Shown here: piece by piece, positions 41,138 to 47,773 of the stretch
Layout: the number at the start of each line of letters is the position of its first letter
How positions within the stretch are numbered: the stretch's first letter is position 1
NCBI GenBank assembly: GCA_002503545.1
Contig: DARY01000033.1
Location: forward strand, 1 to 48,849
Source of the DNA: Candidatus Methanomethylophilus sp. UBA78
GTDB lineage: Archaea; Thermoplasmatota; Thermoplasmata; Methanomassiliicoccales; Methanomethylophilaceae
DNA: 48,849 bases
Direction: 5' to 3'
The notes under the pieces: generated by a model
Databases searched by the model: none
Seen by the model: only the letters and a program-made list of their open reading frames with translations
Told to the model about the DNA's origin: nothing
Position numbers and translations under genes: made by a program

Positions 41138-41219
41138 GCCCTCTCAATCGAACCCCATCATTTAAAACTTGACGGGCAACCTGTGAATTATAAATAGAGG
41201 AAACGTTTGGTCTGTTCGA

Positions 41220-41305
41220 GCCGAGATAGCCAAGCCCGGTATGGCGGTGGTCTCGAAAACCACTGGTCCCTGACCTCGGGAGTTCGAATCTCTCTCTCGG
41301 CGCCA
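41220..41305 (+). tRNA. tRNA-Ser (anticodon CGA) with encoded CCA
   Basis: 86-base class II tRNA: acceptor GCCGAGA/TCTCGGC, D-arm with AAGCCCGGTATGGC, anticodon stem GTGGT/ACCAC with loop CTCGAAA, long variable arm (TGGTCCCTGACCTCG), T-arm GTTCGAAT, discriminator G and encoded CCA. TATA-like TTATAAATAG is about 26-30 bases upstream. Its last 15 bases are repeated at 41876, marking it as an integration site. Confidence 0.95.
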
Positions 41306-41346
41306 TCTTACCCTTCTGGCACCCCCTATGGCGCGGAGGTGCGTCC
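41291..41346 (+). repeat. att-like direct repeat, copy 1 (in tRNA-Ser)
   Basis: Starts TCTCTCTCGGCGCCAT and ends GGAGGTGCGTCC. Contains the acceptor stem and CCA of tRNA-Ser. The partner lies at 41876-41931. Confidence 0.65.
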
Positions 41347-41462
41347 GCGACGTGACGATTCTTACGGGCAAAGGATGCCCTTGTAGTATTGGTTAAATAC
41401 GATGAGGGTGATTGATAATCATCCCGATAAGACCCGTAGGACAGGTCACCGCATGATGGCCA

Positions 41463-41785
41463 TTAATGCCTGCAGGCAAAGGATATCTTCTCATTCAGGA
41501 TTCTCAGCGTGTCATCGGAATGTTCTGATTCAGCCCTGGCGGCACCGGCTATGAAATCAACAAGCTGGATGCACTTATTCTGCTGGGACGAGACCTTGTG
41601 GACCTTCTTCGGGTTCACGTTACGGACATCCGATTCCTCCCACACGATCTCCCTGAATCTGCCCATGGAAATGAAACCGGAGCTATCCAAGAACACGTTG
41701 ACATCCCTGCATGGGAGAGATTCGAACGAGTCCTTGATGACCTGTCTGAGAACCTAGAAAGAATCTAAGAGTTGCCGTTATCTGC
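41463..41785 (-). pseudogene. DUF3800 C-terminal fragment
   Basis: The C-terminal part of a DUF3800 protein, a family common on mobile islands and defence loci. Seen are VNVFLDSSGF, KVHKVSSQQNKCIQLVDFIAGAARAESEH and the terminal helix, ending TAA. Upstream the same frame continues through VLRQVIKDSFESLPCRD, meets a TAG near 41756, continues for eight codons and then stops at TAA. The N-terminal domain with the family's acidic residues is missing. Start codon not identifiable (GTG near 41694 is only an in-frame possibility). Truncated remnant inside the tRNA-Ser scar. Confidence 0.6.
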
Positions 41786-41875
41786 AAGACATGGCGAAGA
41801 AAGACTGCCAAACAACTCTCGGAAACCCCGCCTTATGGCGAAGCGCCCGATTTGTCTGGCTCAATGCATTGTGCA

Positions 41876-41931
41876 TCTCTCTCGGCGCCATTCTTACCTT
41901 CTGGCTACTACCGTGGTGCGGAGGTGCGTCC
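41876..41931 (+). repeat. att-like direct repeat, copy 2
   Basis: Second copy of the tRNA-Ser 3' end and flank, 585 bases downstream of the first, with 10 mismatches spread over its 3' part. Confidence 0.65.
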
Positions 41932-42023
41932 TCGGCCATCAAAGCAGACCAGTCATGCATATCTTGATCTTGTCGGCGATGGTCCTTCTGAACATGTTCC
42001 CTCAGGAATGCTGAATGATACCG

Positions 42024-42098
42024 ATATTAATTAAAAATCAGAAAAAATACATCCATATTGATTAAAATCTGATAAAACATACATCCATATTAATCATG
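42024..42098 (+). repeat. AT-rich imperfect tandem repeat, unit about 31-32 bases
   Basis: Units begin ATATTRATTAAAA and end ATACATCC: 42024-42054, 42055-42086 and a partial third from 42087. The middle part of each carries an ATCAGA/ATCTGA variant. Two and a half copies. Could be protein-binding iterons or mobile-element debris. Confidence 0.6.
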
Positions 42099-42099
42099 T

Positions 42100-42480
42100 A
42101 TAATCGTAACAAACCGGATCGGGGAAACGGACACGGATGAGGATAAAACATCGACGGACAGGTACGGACCTTTACGGTGATGATGCCACCGCCGGAGCGA
42201 GACATGTGCCAGTACGGCCAGAATTTCCGACCTTGCCTGCTGTATGTTGAGCCAGTTGTATTCCCTGCCAGAATGGACCGGGCCCCTCGTAGACCCTCTC
42301 TGCATTGGTTACGTTCCTACATTGGAAAACAGGACCGGTAGCCGCGTTGAGTTCGTCGTACCTTCCGGATACACGCGACGGAACGTCTCCCTCCATCGCT
42401 GTGCCGTGCACACCCTCCGATACCGGGCCGTTTCCTGACCGTTCAGCCACCGCCTGCGGCTGTCGGTGAGTTGTTCTCTC
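42100..42480 (-). pseudogene. Possible frameshifted gene remnant
   Basis: On the minus strand protein-like segments follow one another but in shifting frames: RWRETFRRVYPEG, STRLPVLFSNVG, then NAERVYEGP, then VHSGREYNWLNIQQARSEIL. This order without stops inside each part suggests a decayed gene. No family is recognised. It could be chance; hence low confidence. Confidence 0.3.
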
Positions 42481-42850
42481 CGAATGCGCCCGTGCGTTTC
42501 CTCACACGCCCAGCCGTGACGTAAAAGGCACAGGCATTTCCTTGTACAAACGAAACAATCATAATAATCACATTCTTTTTCCGTGTATATCCGAAACGTG
42601 AGATGTGTCGGACACCCCTGTATCTGAATCGCATAAAACCATTTACAAAGAAAGGCAACGTGAAGATACTGACGTGGGAGGAGGTCCGGCAAACCTACTC
42701 TGATGAAGGAACTGGACAGGATCACGGTCGGCCCATCCTCCTCACAGACATGGAACTGTTGGAGAACCGCAGATTCCAGAGCCCGGTTGCGGCCGATGTA
42801 CCGGGATCGCCTCTGGCACCATATCTTTTAACTACATACATCGCGTAGAT

Positions 42851-42875
42851 ATCGTGCCGAGACGGATGGCACGAT
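42851..42875 (+). promoter_or_regulatory. Inverted repeat over a possible start site
   Basis: ATCGTGCC/GGCACGAT (42851-42858, 42868-42875) is a perfect 8-bp inverted repeat that ends in the ATG of the small frame at 42874. A TATA-like CATATCTTTTAACTACATA lies about 35 bases upstream. Confidence 0.35.
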
Positions 42876-43059
42876 GGCGACGGCTTCCGAAAGGATGCCC
42901 GGAAAGGAGCATTTATTATCGGGATCGTTCACGGAAGCACCGTCCGGACCCATGATCCGGGACACGGCATCGCCCGGGAACGAGATCCTGCGCGGAGACG
43001 TACCCGACACCGCAGCCGTTGCGTCCGAGGTCCTCGCCTACACGGCGAAGTTCGTATGA
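42874..43059 (+). CDS. Small hypothetical protein (61 residues)
   Basis: MATASERMPGKEHLL at the N-terminus and EILRGDVPDTAAVASEVLAYTAKFV near the end. Third codon positions are rich in C and G like real genes here, and the stop is TGA. A TATA-like element and an inverted repeat lie directly upstream. It could be a genuine small protein or the surviving end of a larger one. No family recognised. Confidence 0.35.
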   Translation: MATASERMPGKEHLLSGSFTEAPSGPMIRDTASPGNEILRGDVPDTAAVASEVLAYTAKFV

Positions 43060-43124
43060 ACAGTGCCAGATCATGAAAATCCTTCAGAACGCCCATCAGA
43101 CCGGCCAGACAGAGAAGTGCTAAA

Positions 43125-43751
43125 ATGGCAAAGGAAGACCAGTACAGGAACCCGCAGGGGGAAGAGGGCCGCAAGGTCATCGAGGAAATGAACGAACACC
43201 ACCGCGAACTCACGTCATGGGGTCTGGGACATATATCGGCCGTGAAGGACATCAGCCCGAGCAGGATCCTCGACATCGGGTGCGGGGGAGGGAACTGCCT
43301 GCGCATGCTGGCCGTCCGCTACCCCAAGGCACACGCCGAGGGCATCGACATATCCGAGGAATCGGTGAAGGCCACCCTCGAACGCAACTCGGCCTACCAC
43401 AGCTGGGGCAGGATAGACGCCCGCGTGGCCAGCGTATCCGACCTGCCTTTCCCCGAGGAGACCTTCGACCTGATTACCGCCATAGAGACGTACTTCTTCT
43501 GGCCCGACCTCGGGAAAGACGTGGCCCATGCGGTATCGCGCCTCAGGAAGGGCGGGATCATGCTGATAGTCTCCGAACAGTACCCGAACGGCAGGAACGA
43601 CGAACAGATAAGGGAGAGGAACGCCAAATACGGCATGAAGGTCCTGCCCAACGAAGAGGTCGCCGGCGTAATGGAGAAGGCCGGGTTGAAGACCCAGACG
43701 TTCACGAACGAGGACAAGAACTGGGTCGCTTTCGTCGGGGTCAGGGACTGA
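43125..43751 (+). CDS. Class I SAM-dependent methyltransferase
   Basis: 208 residues. Motif I ILDIGCGGGNCLRML (about 48-62), acidic ribose contact AEGIDISEESV, motif SVSDLPFPEETFDLITAIET and the post-motif region LRKGGIMLIVSEQ are all present. This is the common small-molecule type (UbiE-like). The substrate is not deducible; the gene is alone after the scar region. It may be a transferred gene, though codon use resembles the core. Confidence 0.88.
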   Translation: MAKEDQYRNPQGEEGRKVIEEMNEHHRELTSWGLGHISAVKDISPSRILDIGCGGGNCLRMLAVRYPKAHAEGIDISEESVKATLERNSAYHSWGRIDARVASVSDLPFPEETFDLITAIETYFFWPDLGKDVAHAVSRLRKGGIMLIVSEQYPNGRNDEQIRERNAKYGMKVLPNEEVAGVMEKAGLKTQTFTNEDKNWVAFVGVRD

Positions 43752-43787
43752 CCGAAGATATAAATCGGCGGAGCCCAATCGGCTGCC

Positions 43788-44132
43788 ATGGGACTGTTTT
43801 CTAAAAAGAAAATAGAACTCGAAGAGGGATGCCTGGTACTCGAGTCCAAGTACTTCAGCTACGAGATCCCCTATTCCGACATACACCTCGTCAAACTCAG
43901 GGACGACGTGGAGGTCGGCCGCATGACGAAGGGCACCAAAGGGGCGCTGGTACATTACGGCCGTTTCGAGAACGGGGACTACGGGACCTACGACATGATC
44001 TACAACGTGACCGCCAAGCTCCTGATCGTGCTCGGTTTCGGGGACGGCAGGTACGTTCTTTTCAACAAGGGCGGCATGGATAAGACCAAGGAATTCTACA
44101 TGGCCCTCAAGAGGAAGACGGGACTTCTCTGA
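43788..44132 (+). CDS. Small protein with PH-like features, function unknown
   Basis: 114 residues. It starts MGLFSKKKIELEEGCLVLESKYFSYEIPYSDI, a short basic head followed by strand-rich sequence, and ends with an amphipathic helix (MDKTKEFYMALKRKTG). The pattern of strands plus one C-terminal helix resembles bacterial-type PH domains, but this is shape only. TATA-like ATATAAATC about 26 bases upstream of the ATG indicates a leaderless message. Cytosolic, no membrane segment. Confidence 0.6.
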   Translation: MGLFSKKKIELEEGCLVLESKYFSYEIPYSDIHLVKLRDDVEVGRMTKGTKGALVHYGRFENGDYGTYDMIYNVTAKLLIVLGFGDGRYVLFNKGGMDKTKEFYMALKRKTGLL

Positions 44133-44212
44133 ATCCGGATGTCTGGGTCATTCCCCTGCCCCGATCGGGACGGCGTCCGCCCGGTGCACGGACGGACGCG
44201 TGGTAACCGATT

Positions 44213-44653
44213 TCAGAACGCGCGCAACAGCCCGTCCATGACGTCGGCGAGATGCTCCATGGCATCGGCGGCGTCCCTGATGGCATTGGCCCTCCCGGGC
44301 TCCCCTGCCTTCATCGACTCGGACAGTCTGTGCTTCTCCAGATATGCTTCGTAGGCCTCTATGCCCTTCCCGAGGGCGTCGGCCACGAAATCGTCGCCGG
44401 CCTTCCTGCAGGCTTCCGCGCTCCTCCTCATGTCGCCGAAGGTCTTGTCGCACATGCGGACCGTGGCGTTCCTGGAGGGGGTCCCCTCCTCCGTGTCGAG
44501 GGCCTGGGCGACCGTGTTGCATGCGAGCGTGACCATGGTCGCCGCCGTGATCCTCTCCACCGTGAAGTTCTCGGACATGGGACGCTCCGCCCTGTCCGCT
44601 TTACCGGACCCGGCGTCGGTCCTGACATCTTTGCTGCTCTTCTCCGCTGTCAT
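44213..44653 (-). CDS. Helical protein of unknown function
   Basis: 146 residues, predicted mostly helical after a charged, disordered head (TAEKSSKDVRTDAGSGKADR). The core (FTVERITAATMVTLACNTVAQAL through ANAIRDAADAMEHLADVMDGLLRAF) has helix-bundle spacing. A GGAGGAGAG ribosome site precedes the ATG at 44653. It lies 33 bases downstream of the IMPase gene in the same direction, so it is probably co-transcribed. No family recognised. Confidence 0.55.
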   Translation of the reverse strand: MTAEKSSKDVRTDAGSGKADRAERPMSENFTVERITAATMVTLACNTVAQALDTEEGTPSRNATVRMCDKTFGDMRRSAEACRKAGDDFVADALGKGIEAYEAYLEKHRLSESMKAGEPGRANAIRDAADAMEHLADVMDGLLRAF

Positions 44654-44686
44654 ACTCTCTCCTCCCCACCGATATCCCGGAACGGG

Positions 44687-45496
44687 TCAATAATCTTGCC
44701 GTCGGAGCTCCACCCGGGACAGGACCCTCTCCCGGTACTGGACCGCCTCCTCCTCCGTTCTGGCGATGAGGAGGAACCTGCTGTCCCTGAGCAGGTCCTC
44801 GTCGACGTATGCGCCCGACACCCTGGCCATGAAGAGGCCCGGCATGAAGTCCCAGATCTTGTTGGCGAAGCGTATGTGCACATCGGTCCTGCCGCAGGAG
44901 AGGTAGGCGAAGTCGACGCAGGCCGCGCCGAACATCCTGATGCGGGCGACCTCGTCCCTCATGGCCCCCATTATCTCGTAGTGCTTCTCCCTCCACTCCC
45001 GGCTCTTCCTGGAGAAATCGCCCGTGGATGCTATGCATCTGCTCAGGTCCCTGCCCCCGCACGGTTCCACCGGGACCCCGTTGAGCCTGACCCCCGAGAC
45101 GGCCGTGGCCGTGAACATCTCGTCCGCCGGCGGAAGGTAGATGACCGACAGCACCGGCTCCCCTCCGACCATAAGTGCCAGCTGCGAACCGAACATCGGT
45201 ATCCCGCGCTCGAAGTTCAGGGTGCCGTCGATGGGGTCTATGACCCAGGTCCTCGCATCCGTGAGGGGGCGCTCCTCGCCTTCCTCGGCTATGAAGAGGT
45301 CGTCCGGGAAGGCCGAGGATAACGCCTCCACGATCTTATCCTGCACATCCCTGTCGGAACAGGTGACCAGGTCGTAGGAGCAGACGGGGTTCTCCTTCAC
45401 CTCCGATCCGCCGGCTGCCGGGAGCGGGCATCCGCCGAACGCTCCGCGCACCGCGGCCGCCGCCGTCTCGAGCTCGCTGGAATAAGGGTCCTGCAT
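44687..45496 (-). CDS. Inositol-monophosphatase family phosphatase
   Basis: 269 residues. Metal motifs are intact: LFIAEEGEER (Glu), WVIDPIDGTLNFERGIP (DPIDGT) and the C-terminal KIWDFMPGLFMARVSGA (WD). In archaea such enzymes act on inositol-1-phosphate, fructose-1,6-bisphosphate or both, or on NADP. The window also has a separate IMPase domain fused to NAD kinase (32226-33839), so this one may have the other activity. The ATG at 45496 was chosen since the residues just after it (MQDPYSSELETAAAAV) begin the first helix. The metallophosphoesterase-like gene lies just upstream. Confidence 0.9.
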   Translation of the reverse strand: MQDPYSSELETAAAAVRGAFGGCPLPAAGGSEVKENPVCSYDLVTCSDRDVQDKIVEALSSAFPDDLFIAEEGEERPLTDARTWVIDPIDGTLNFERGIPMFGSQLALMVGGEPVLSVIYLPPADEMFTATAVSGVRLNGVPVEPCGGRDLSRCIASTGDFSRKSREWREKHYEIMGAMRDEVARIRMFGAACVDFAYLSCGRTDVHIRFANKIWDFMPGLFMARVSGAYVDEDLLRDSRFLLIARTEEEAVQYRERVLSRVELRRQDY

Positions 45497-45528
45497 GAGC
45501 GGGGATGGATGACCGCGGATATACGCTT

Positions 45529-46197
45529 TCAGGCTATGGGGATGACCCTGTCGCCGACCGCCGACGCCCGCACCGCCGGCATCTCCTTCCCGGCGTAGCC
45601 GTTGCCGAAGTACCAGTGGCCGTAGGGAACCTTCCGGGATATCGTCTCCAGGACGTCCGAGGAGACCGTGGCGGCCCCTCCCCCGACCGATGGTTTCCAC
45701 GAGCTGGGACATTCGCAGCTCAGCACCAGGTCGACGCTCCCGCCGGCCTTGCCGACGTTGAGGACGGCGGTCTCCGCGTCCTCTTCGGAGACGTCCTGCG
45801 CGGGCCACCAGTCCCAGTACCTGCCGATGTCGGTGCGGCCCGGCGTGGTGGCACCCCCGACCGTGAGGATGCTGAGGCCCCCGAGCCGGAACACCTGCCC
45901 CCTCAGCAGATGGGTCACCCCCCTGGAGACCGTATGGACCGACCCGCCGTTCCACGGGAAGGATGGTTGGTCGGCCACGGCGTCGTAGTCGTCGCGGGAG
46001 CCGTCCAGGAAAAGCACCGAACACGGGAGGGAGCGGTACGCCGCCACCGTTTCGGACAGGACGGTGCGCGGAGCGAACACCCCGCAGTCCCCCAGGATTA
46101 TCAGGAAATCCCTTTTGGACATCGAGGAGACCGTCCGGTCCTCCTGCAGCCTCCCGAGGCCCTCCGGGCCCCAGGATCCCCCGGTGACCGCTAACAT
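45529..46197 (-). CDS. Metallophosphoesterase-like protein with lost metal sites
   Basis: 222 residues that follow the course of bacterial calcineurin-like phosphatases (segments LIILGDCGVF, SVLFLDGSRDDYDA, FPWNGGSVHTV, THLLRGQVFRLGG, LTVGGATTPGRTDIG, VDLVLSCECPSS, GHWYFGNGYAG). The metal-binding positions are changed: the DxH motif at the start is TGGSWGP, GNHE is GSRDD, the His of the HCxP segment is Ser, and GHxH is GNGY. Only GDCG remains. Hence probably not a phosphatase. The frame is intact, and one base separates it from the terC stop upstream, implying co-expression. Confidence 0.65.
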   Translation of the reverse strand: MLAVTGGSWGPEGLGRLQEDRTVSSMSKRDFLIILGDCGVFAPRTVLSETVAAYRSLPCSVLFLDGSRDDYDAVADQPSFPWNGGSVHTVSRGVTHLLRGQVFRLGGLSILTVGGATTPGRTDIGRYWDWWPAQDVSEEDAETAVLNVGKAGGSVDLVLSCECPSSWKPSVGGGAATVSSDVLETISRKVPYGHWYFGNGYAGKEMPAVRASAVGDRVIPIA

Positions 46198-46198
46198 C

Positions 46199-47152
46199 TC
46201 ACTCCTTCTTGCCGATCTCCCTGTACTCGCCGCTCAGGCTCTCCCTGCGCGAGGCGGCCACGGAGGCGAGGATGGTGACGGCCAGCACGGTCACTATGAA
46301 CGCCAGGGACATGACGACCGACACCTCTGCGACGTCCGCCGCGGCCAGCAGCATCTTCGTACCGATGAAGGCGAGGATGGCCCCCAGACCGTACTTGAGG
46401 TACCTGAGGGAACCGATGATGTCCTTTATGACGAAGTACAGGGACCTGAGACCCATGACGGCGAAGATGTTGGACGTGTAGACGACGAATATGTCGGTGG
46501 AGATGGCGAGGGCCGCCGGGATCGAATCGAATGCGAACATGAGGTCGGACAGCTCGATGACGATCAGGCACAGGAACATGGGCGTCGCCAGGCGCTTCCC
46601 GTTCTCCTTGATGAAGAACTTGGCCCCGTGGAGGTCGGGTGTCGACTTGATGCGTTTACTGAGACGGTAGGGCAGGGTGTCCTCGGTCTTCTTGTCGCCG
46701 TCCTTGGCGAAGGCCGTCTTGTAGGCCGTGTAGATGAGGACGGCGCCGAACACGTACATCATCCAGTCGAAGTTGTGCAGGAGCTCCGCTCCGGCCAGTA
46801 TGAAGATGGCACGGAAGAATATCGCACCCATTATGCCCCAGAACAGGACGCGGTGCTGGTCCTCGTCCGGGATCATGAAGGCCGCGAAGATGATGATGAA
46901 CAGGAACAGGTTGTCCACCGACATCGACAGCTCGATCACGTACGCCGCGAAGTAGGAGGCGGCCAGGTCCGAACCTAGTTCTATGTAAATCAGGGCTCCG
47001 AACAGAAGCGCTATCGCGATGTAGATGACCACCATCTTGGCGGCCTTCTTCGTCTCGATCTTCTTGGCACCTTTGTCGACCACGGCCAGGTCGATTATCA
47101 TTATCGCAAGGAAAACGACGATGAATACGACCCAGAGGTACGATTCGCTCAT
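46199..47152 (-). CDS. terC: TerC family membrane protein
   Basis: 317 residues, about eight to nine membrane helices. TerC signatures are present: AYVIELSMSVDNLFLFIIIF near residue 80 with the conserved acidic SVDN, RVLFWGIMGA, and the second half VIELSDLMFAFDSIPAALAIS with its matching DS. Proteins of this family export manganese or act in metal loading of exported proteins in bacteria; the archaeal role is less clear. First gene of an apparent operon with the metallophosphoesterase-like gene, possibly including the IMPase. Start at 47152 (MSESYLWVV). Confidence 0.92.
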   Translation of the reverse strand: MSESYLWVVFIVVFLAIMIIDLAVVDKGAKKIETKKAAKMVVIYIAIALLFGALIYIELGSDLAASYFAAYVIELSMSVDNLFLFIIIFAAFMIPDEDQHRVLFWGIMGAIFFRAIFILAGAELLHNFDWMMYVFGAVLIYTAYKTAFAKDGDKKTEDTLPYRLSKRIKSTPDLHGAKFFIKENGKRLATPMFLCLIVIELSDLMFAFDSIPAALAISTDIFVVYTSNIFAVMGLRSLYFVIKDIIGSLRYLKYGLGAILAFIGTKMLLAAADVAEVSVVMSLAFIVTVLAVTILASVAASRRESLSGEYREIGKKE

Positions 47153-47233
47153 GGTTCAACCCTTATAGGACGGGAGATTATAAAGTGTGGCTCGGGAGCA
47201 GGATTTATCAGATAGTAGAGGGATAGAGCATCC

Positions 47234-47713
47234 ATGTTCGGAGCCAAGAAGAAGACGGCCGGTTCCAAACCGACCAAAGTCTACAAAGATGTATGCGAGG
47301 CCTTCGATTCCAAGAGCATCAAGTACAACACCGACGAGGAGAAACTGATGGTCTACAGCACCTTCAAAGGCGACGACATGCCGATAAAGCTGACCGTCAG
47401 CGTCAACGACGAGATGCCGGTGCTGTGCTTCGATGCCCTCCTGGACTTCCAGGCTCCGGCGGGAAGCCATGCGGCGATAATGAGCGGGCTGAACGAGATC
47501 AACAGCACGCTCCACTTCGGCGCTTTCGTGCTGGACCCGGAGAGCGGCCGCGTCATCTACAGATACCACCGCATGTTCGCCGAGTACATCCCCTCGAAGG
47601 ACGTGATCCTCTCCATAACCAGGATGGTCGTGAGCATCGTGGACAGCAACGACGGGAACCTCAAGAAGATCATACCCGAGCGCTCCGAGTTCAAGGACCC
47701 GATGTTCAACTGA
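47234..47713 (+). CDS. YbjN-like domain protein
   Basis: 159-residue protein with a basic head (MFGAKKKTAGSKP) and an alpha-beta domain that resembles the YbjN/type III chaperone-like fold: KVYKDVCEAFDSKSIKYN, KLMVYSTFKGDDMPIKLTVSVND, LNEINSTLHFGAFVLDPESGRVIYRY and a last helix of VSIVDSNDGNLKKII. YbjN proteins may bind partners as chaperone-like factors. Moderately sure on fold, no idea on target. A strong hairpin follows, shared with dnaJ. Confidence 0.6.
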   Translation: MFGAKKKTAGSKPTKVYKDVCEAFDSKSIKYNTDEEKLMVYSTFKGDDMPIKLTVSVNDEMPVLCFDALLDFQAPAGSHAAIMSGLNEINSTLHFGAFVLDPESGRVIYRYHRMFAEYIPSKDVILSITRMVVSIVDSNDGNLKKIIPERSEFKDPMFN

Positions 47714-47735
47714 TGTGCCAGATGTTGTAAAAATA

Positions 47736-47765
47736 ACCGTCTCCTCCCCTTGCCGAGGAGACGGT
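47736..47765. terminator. Bidirectional hairpin between YbjN-like gene and dnaJ
   Basis: Perfect 11-bp stem ACCGTCTCCTC/GAGGAGACGGT with an 8-base loop, in the 60-base gap between two converging genes. TGTAAAAATA precedes it. One ATGTGCCAG copy (47713-47721) starts on the last base of the stop codon of the upstream gene. Confidence 0.6.
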
Positions 47766-47773
47766 AAACGGTT

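Larger units (their letters stand above)
41291..41931 (+). mobile_element. Remnant of an element integrated at tRNA-Ser
   Basis: Two direct copies of a 56-base sequence bound this segment: 41291-41346 (last 15 bases of tRNA-Ser plus flank) and 41876-41931. The first 16 bases are identical and 46 of 56 match by eye. The pattern is that of attL/attR after site-specific integration at a tRNA 3' end, here only 585 bases apart. The interior holds a broken DUF3800 gene and no integrase, so the element has been deleted down to a scar. Confidence 0.65.
41932..42850. other. Gene-poor scar region downstream of the tRNA-Ser remnant
   Basis: No intact gene is supported. It contains an AT-rich tandem repeat (42024-42098), one ATGTGCCAG (42204-42212), a possible frameshifted gene remnant on the minus strand (about 42100-42480) and a weak plus-strand frame at 42660-42848. 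The latter is GTG-started, MKILTWEEVRQTYSDEG..., 62 residues and ends in TAG, which would not be a normal stop if TAG is recoded. Composition is more AT-rich than the core genes in part. Confidence 0.5.
8062..47721. repeat. Dispersed 9-mer ATGTGCCAG (14 copies by eye)
   Basis: Plus-strand copies start at 8986, 9369, 24299, 26418, 38672, 38930, 42204 and 47713. Minus-strand copies (CTGGCACAT) start at 8062, 9037, 19336, 27711, 30285 and 30321. Seven are inside genes, in different frames and coding for different residues; seven are between genes. The flanks are not conserved. TGTGCCAG preceded by C occurs twice more (15317, 19432, both as CTGGCACAG). Confidence 0.75.

Noticed and set aside
38672..41197. 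Very long open frame antisense to proB and proA
   Set aside because: It mirrors the codon structure of the GC-rich genes on the other strand; its product is low-complexity, rich in Gly, Val, His and Asp, and has no recognisable domain.
41772..42034. Overlapping short frames around the second att copy
   Set aside because: They cross the repeated tRNA end and overlap each other in several frames, with no promoter or coding bias.
42309..42725. 138-residue minus-strand frame in the scar region
   Set aside because: Cys-, Arg- and Trp-rich with irregular codon use and no domain; only parts look protein-like, so it is listed as a possible remnant instead.
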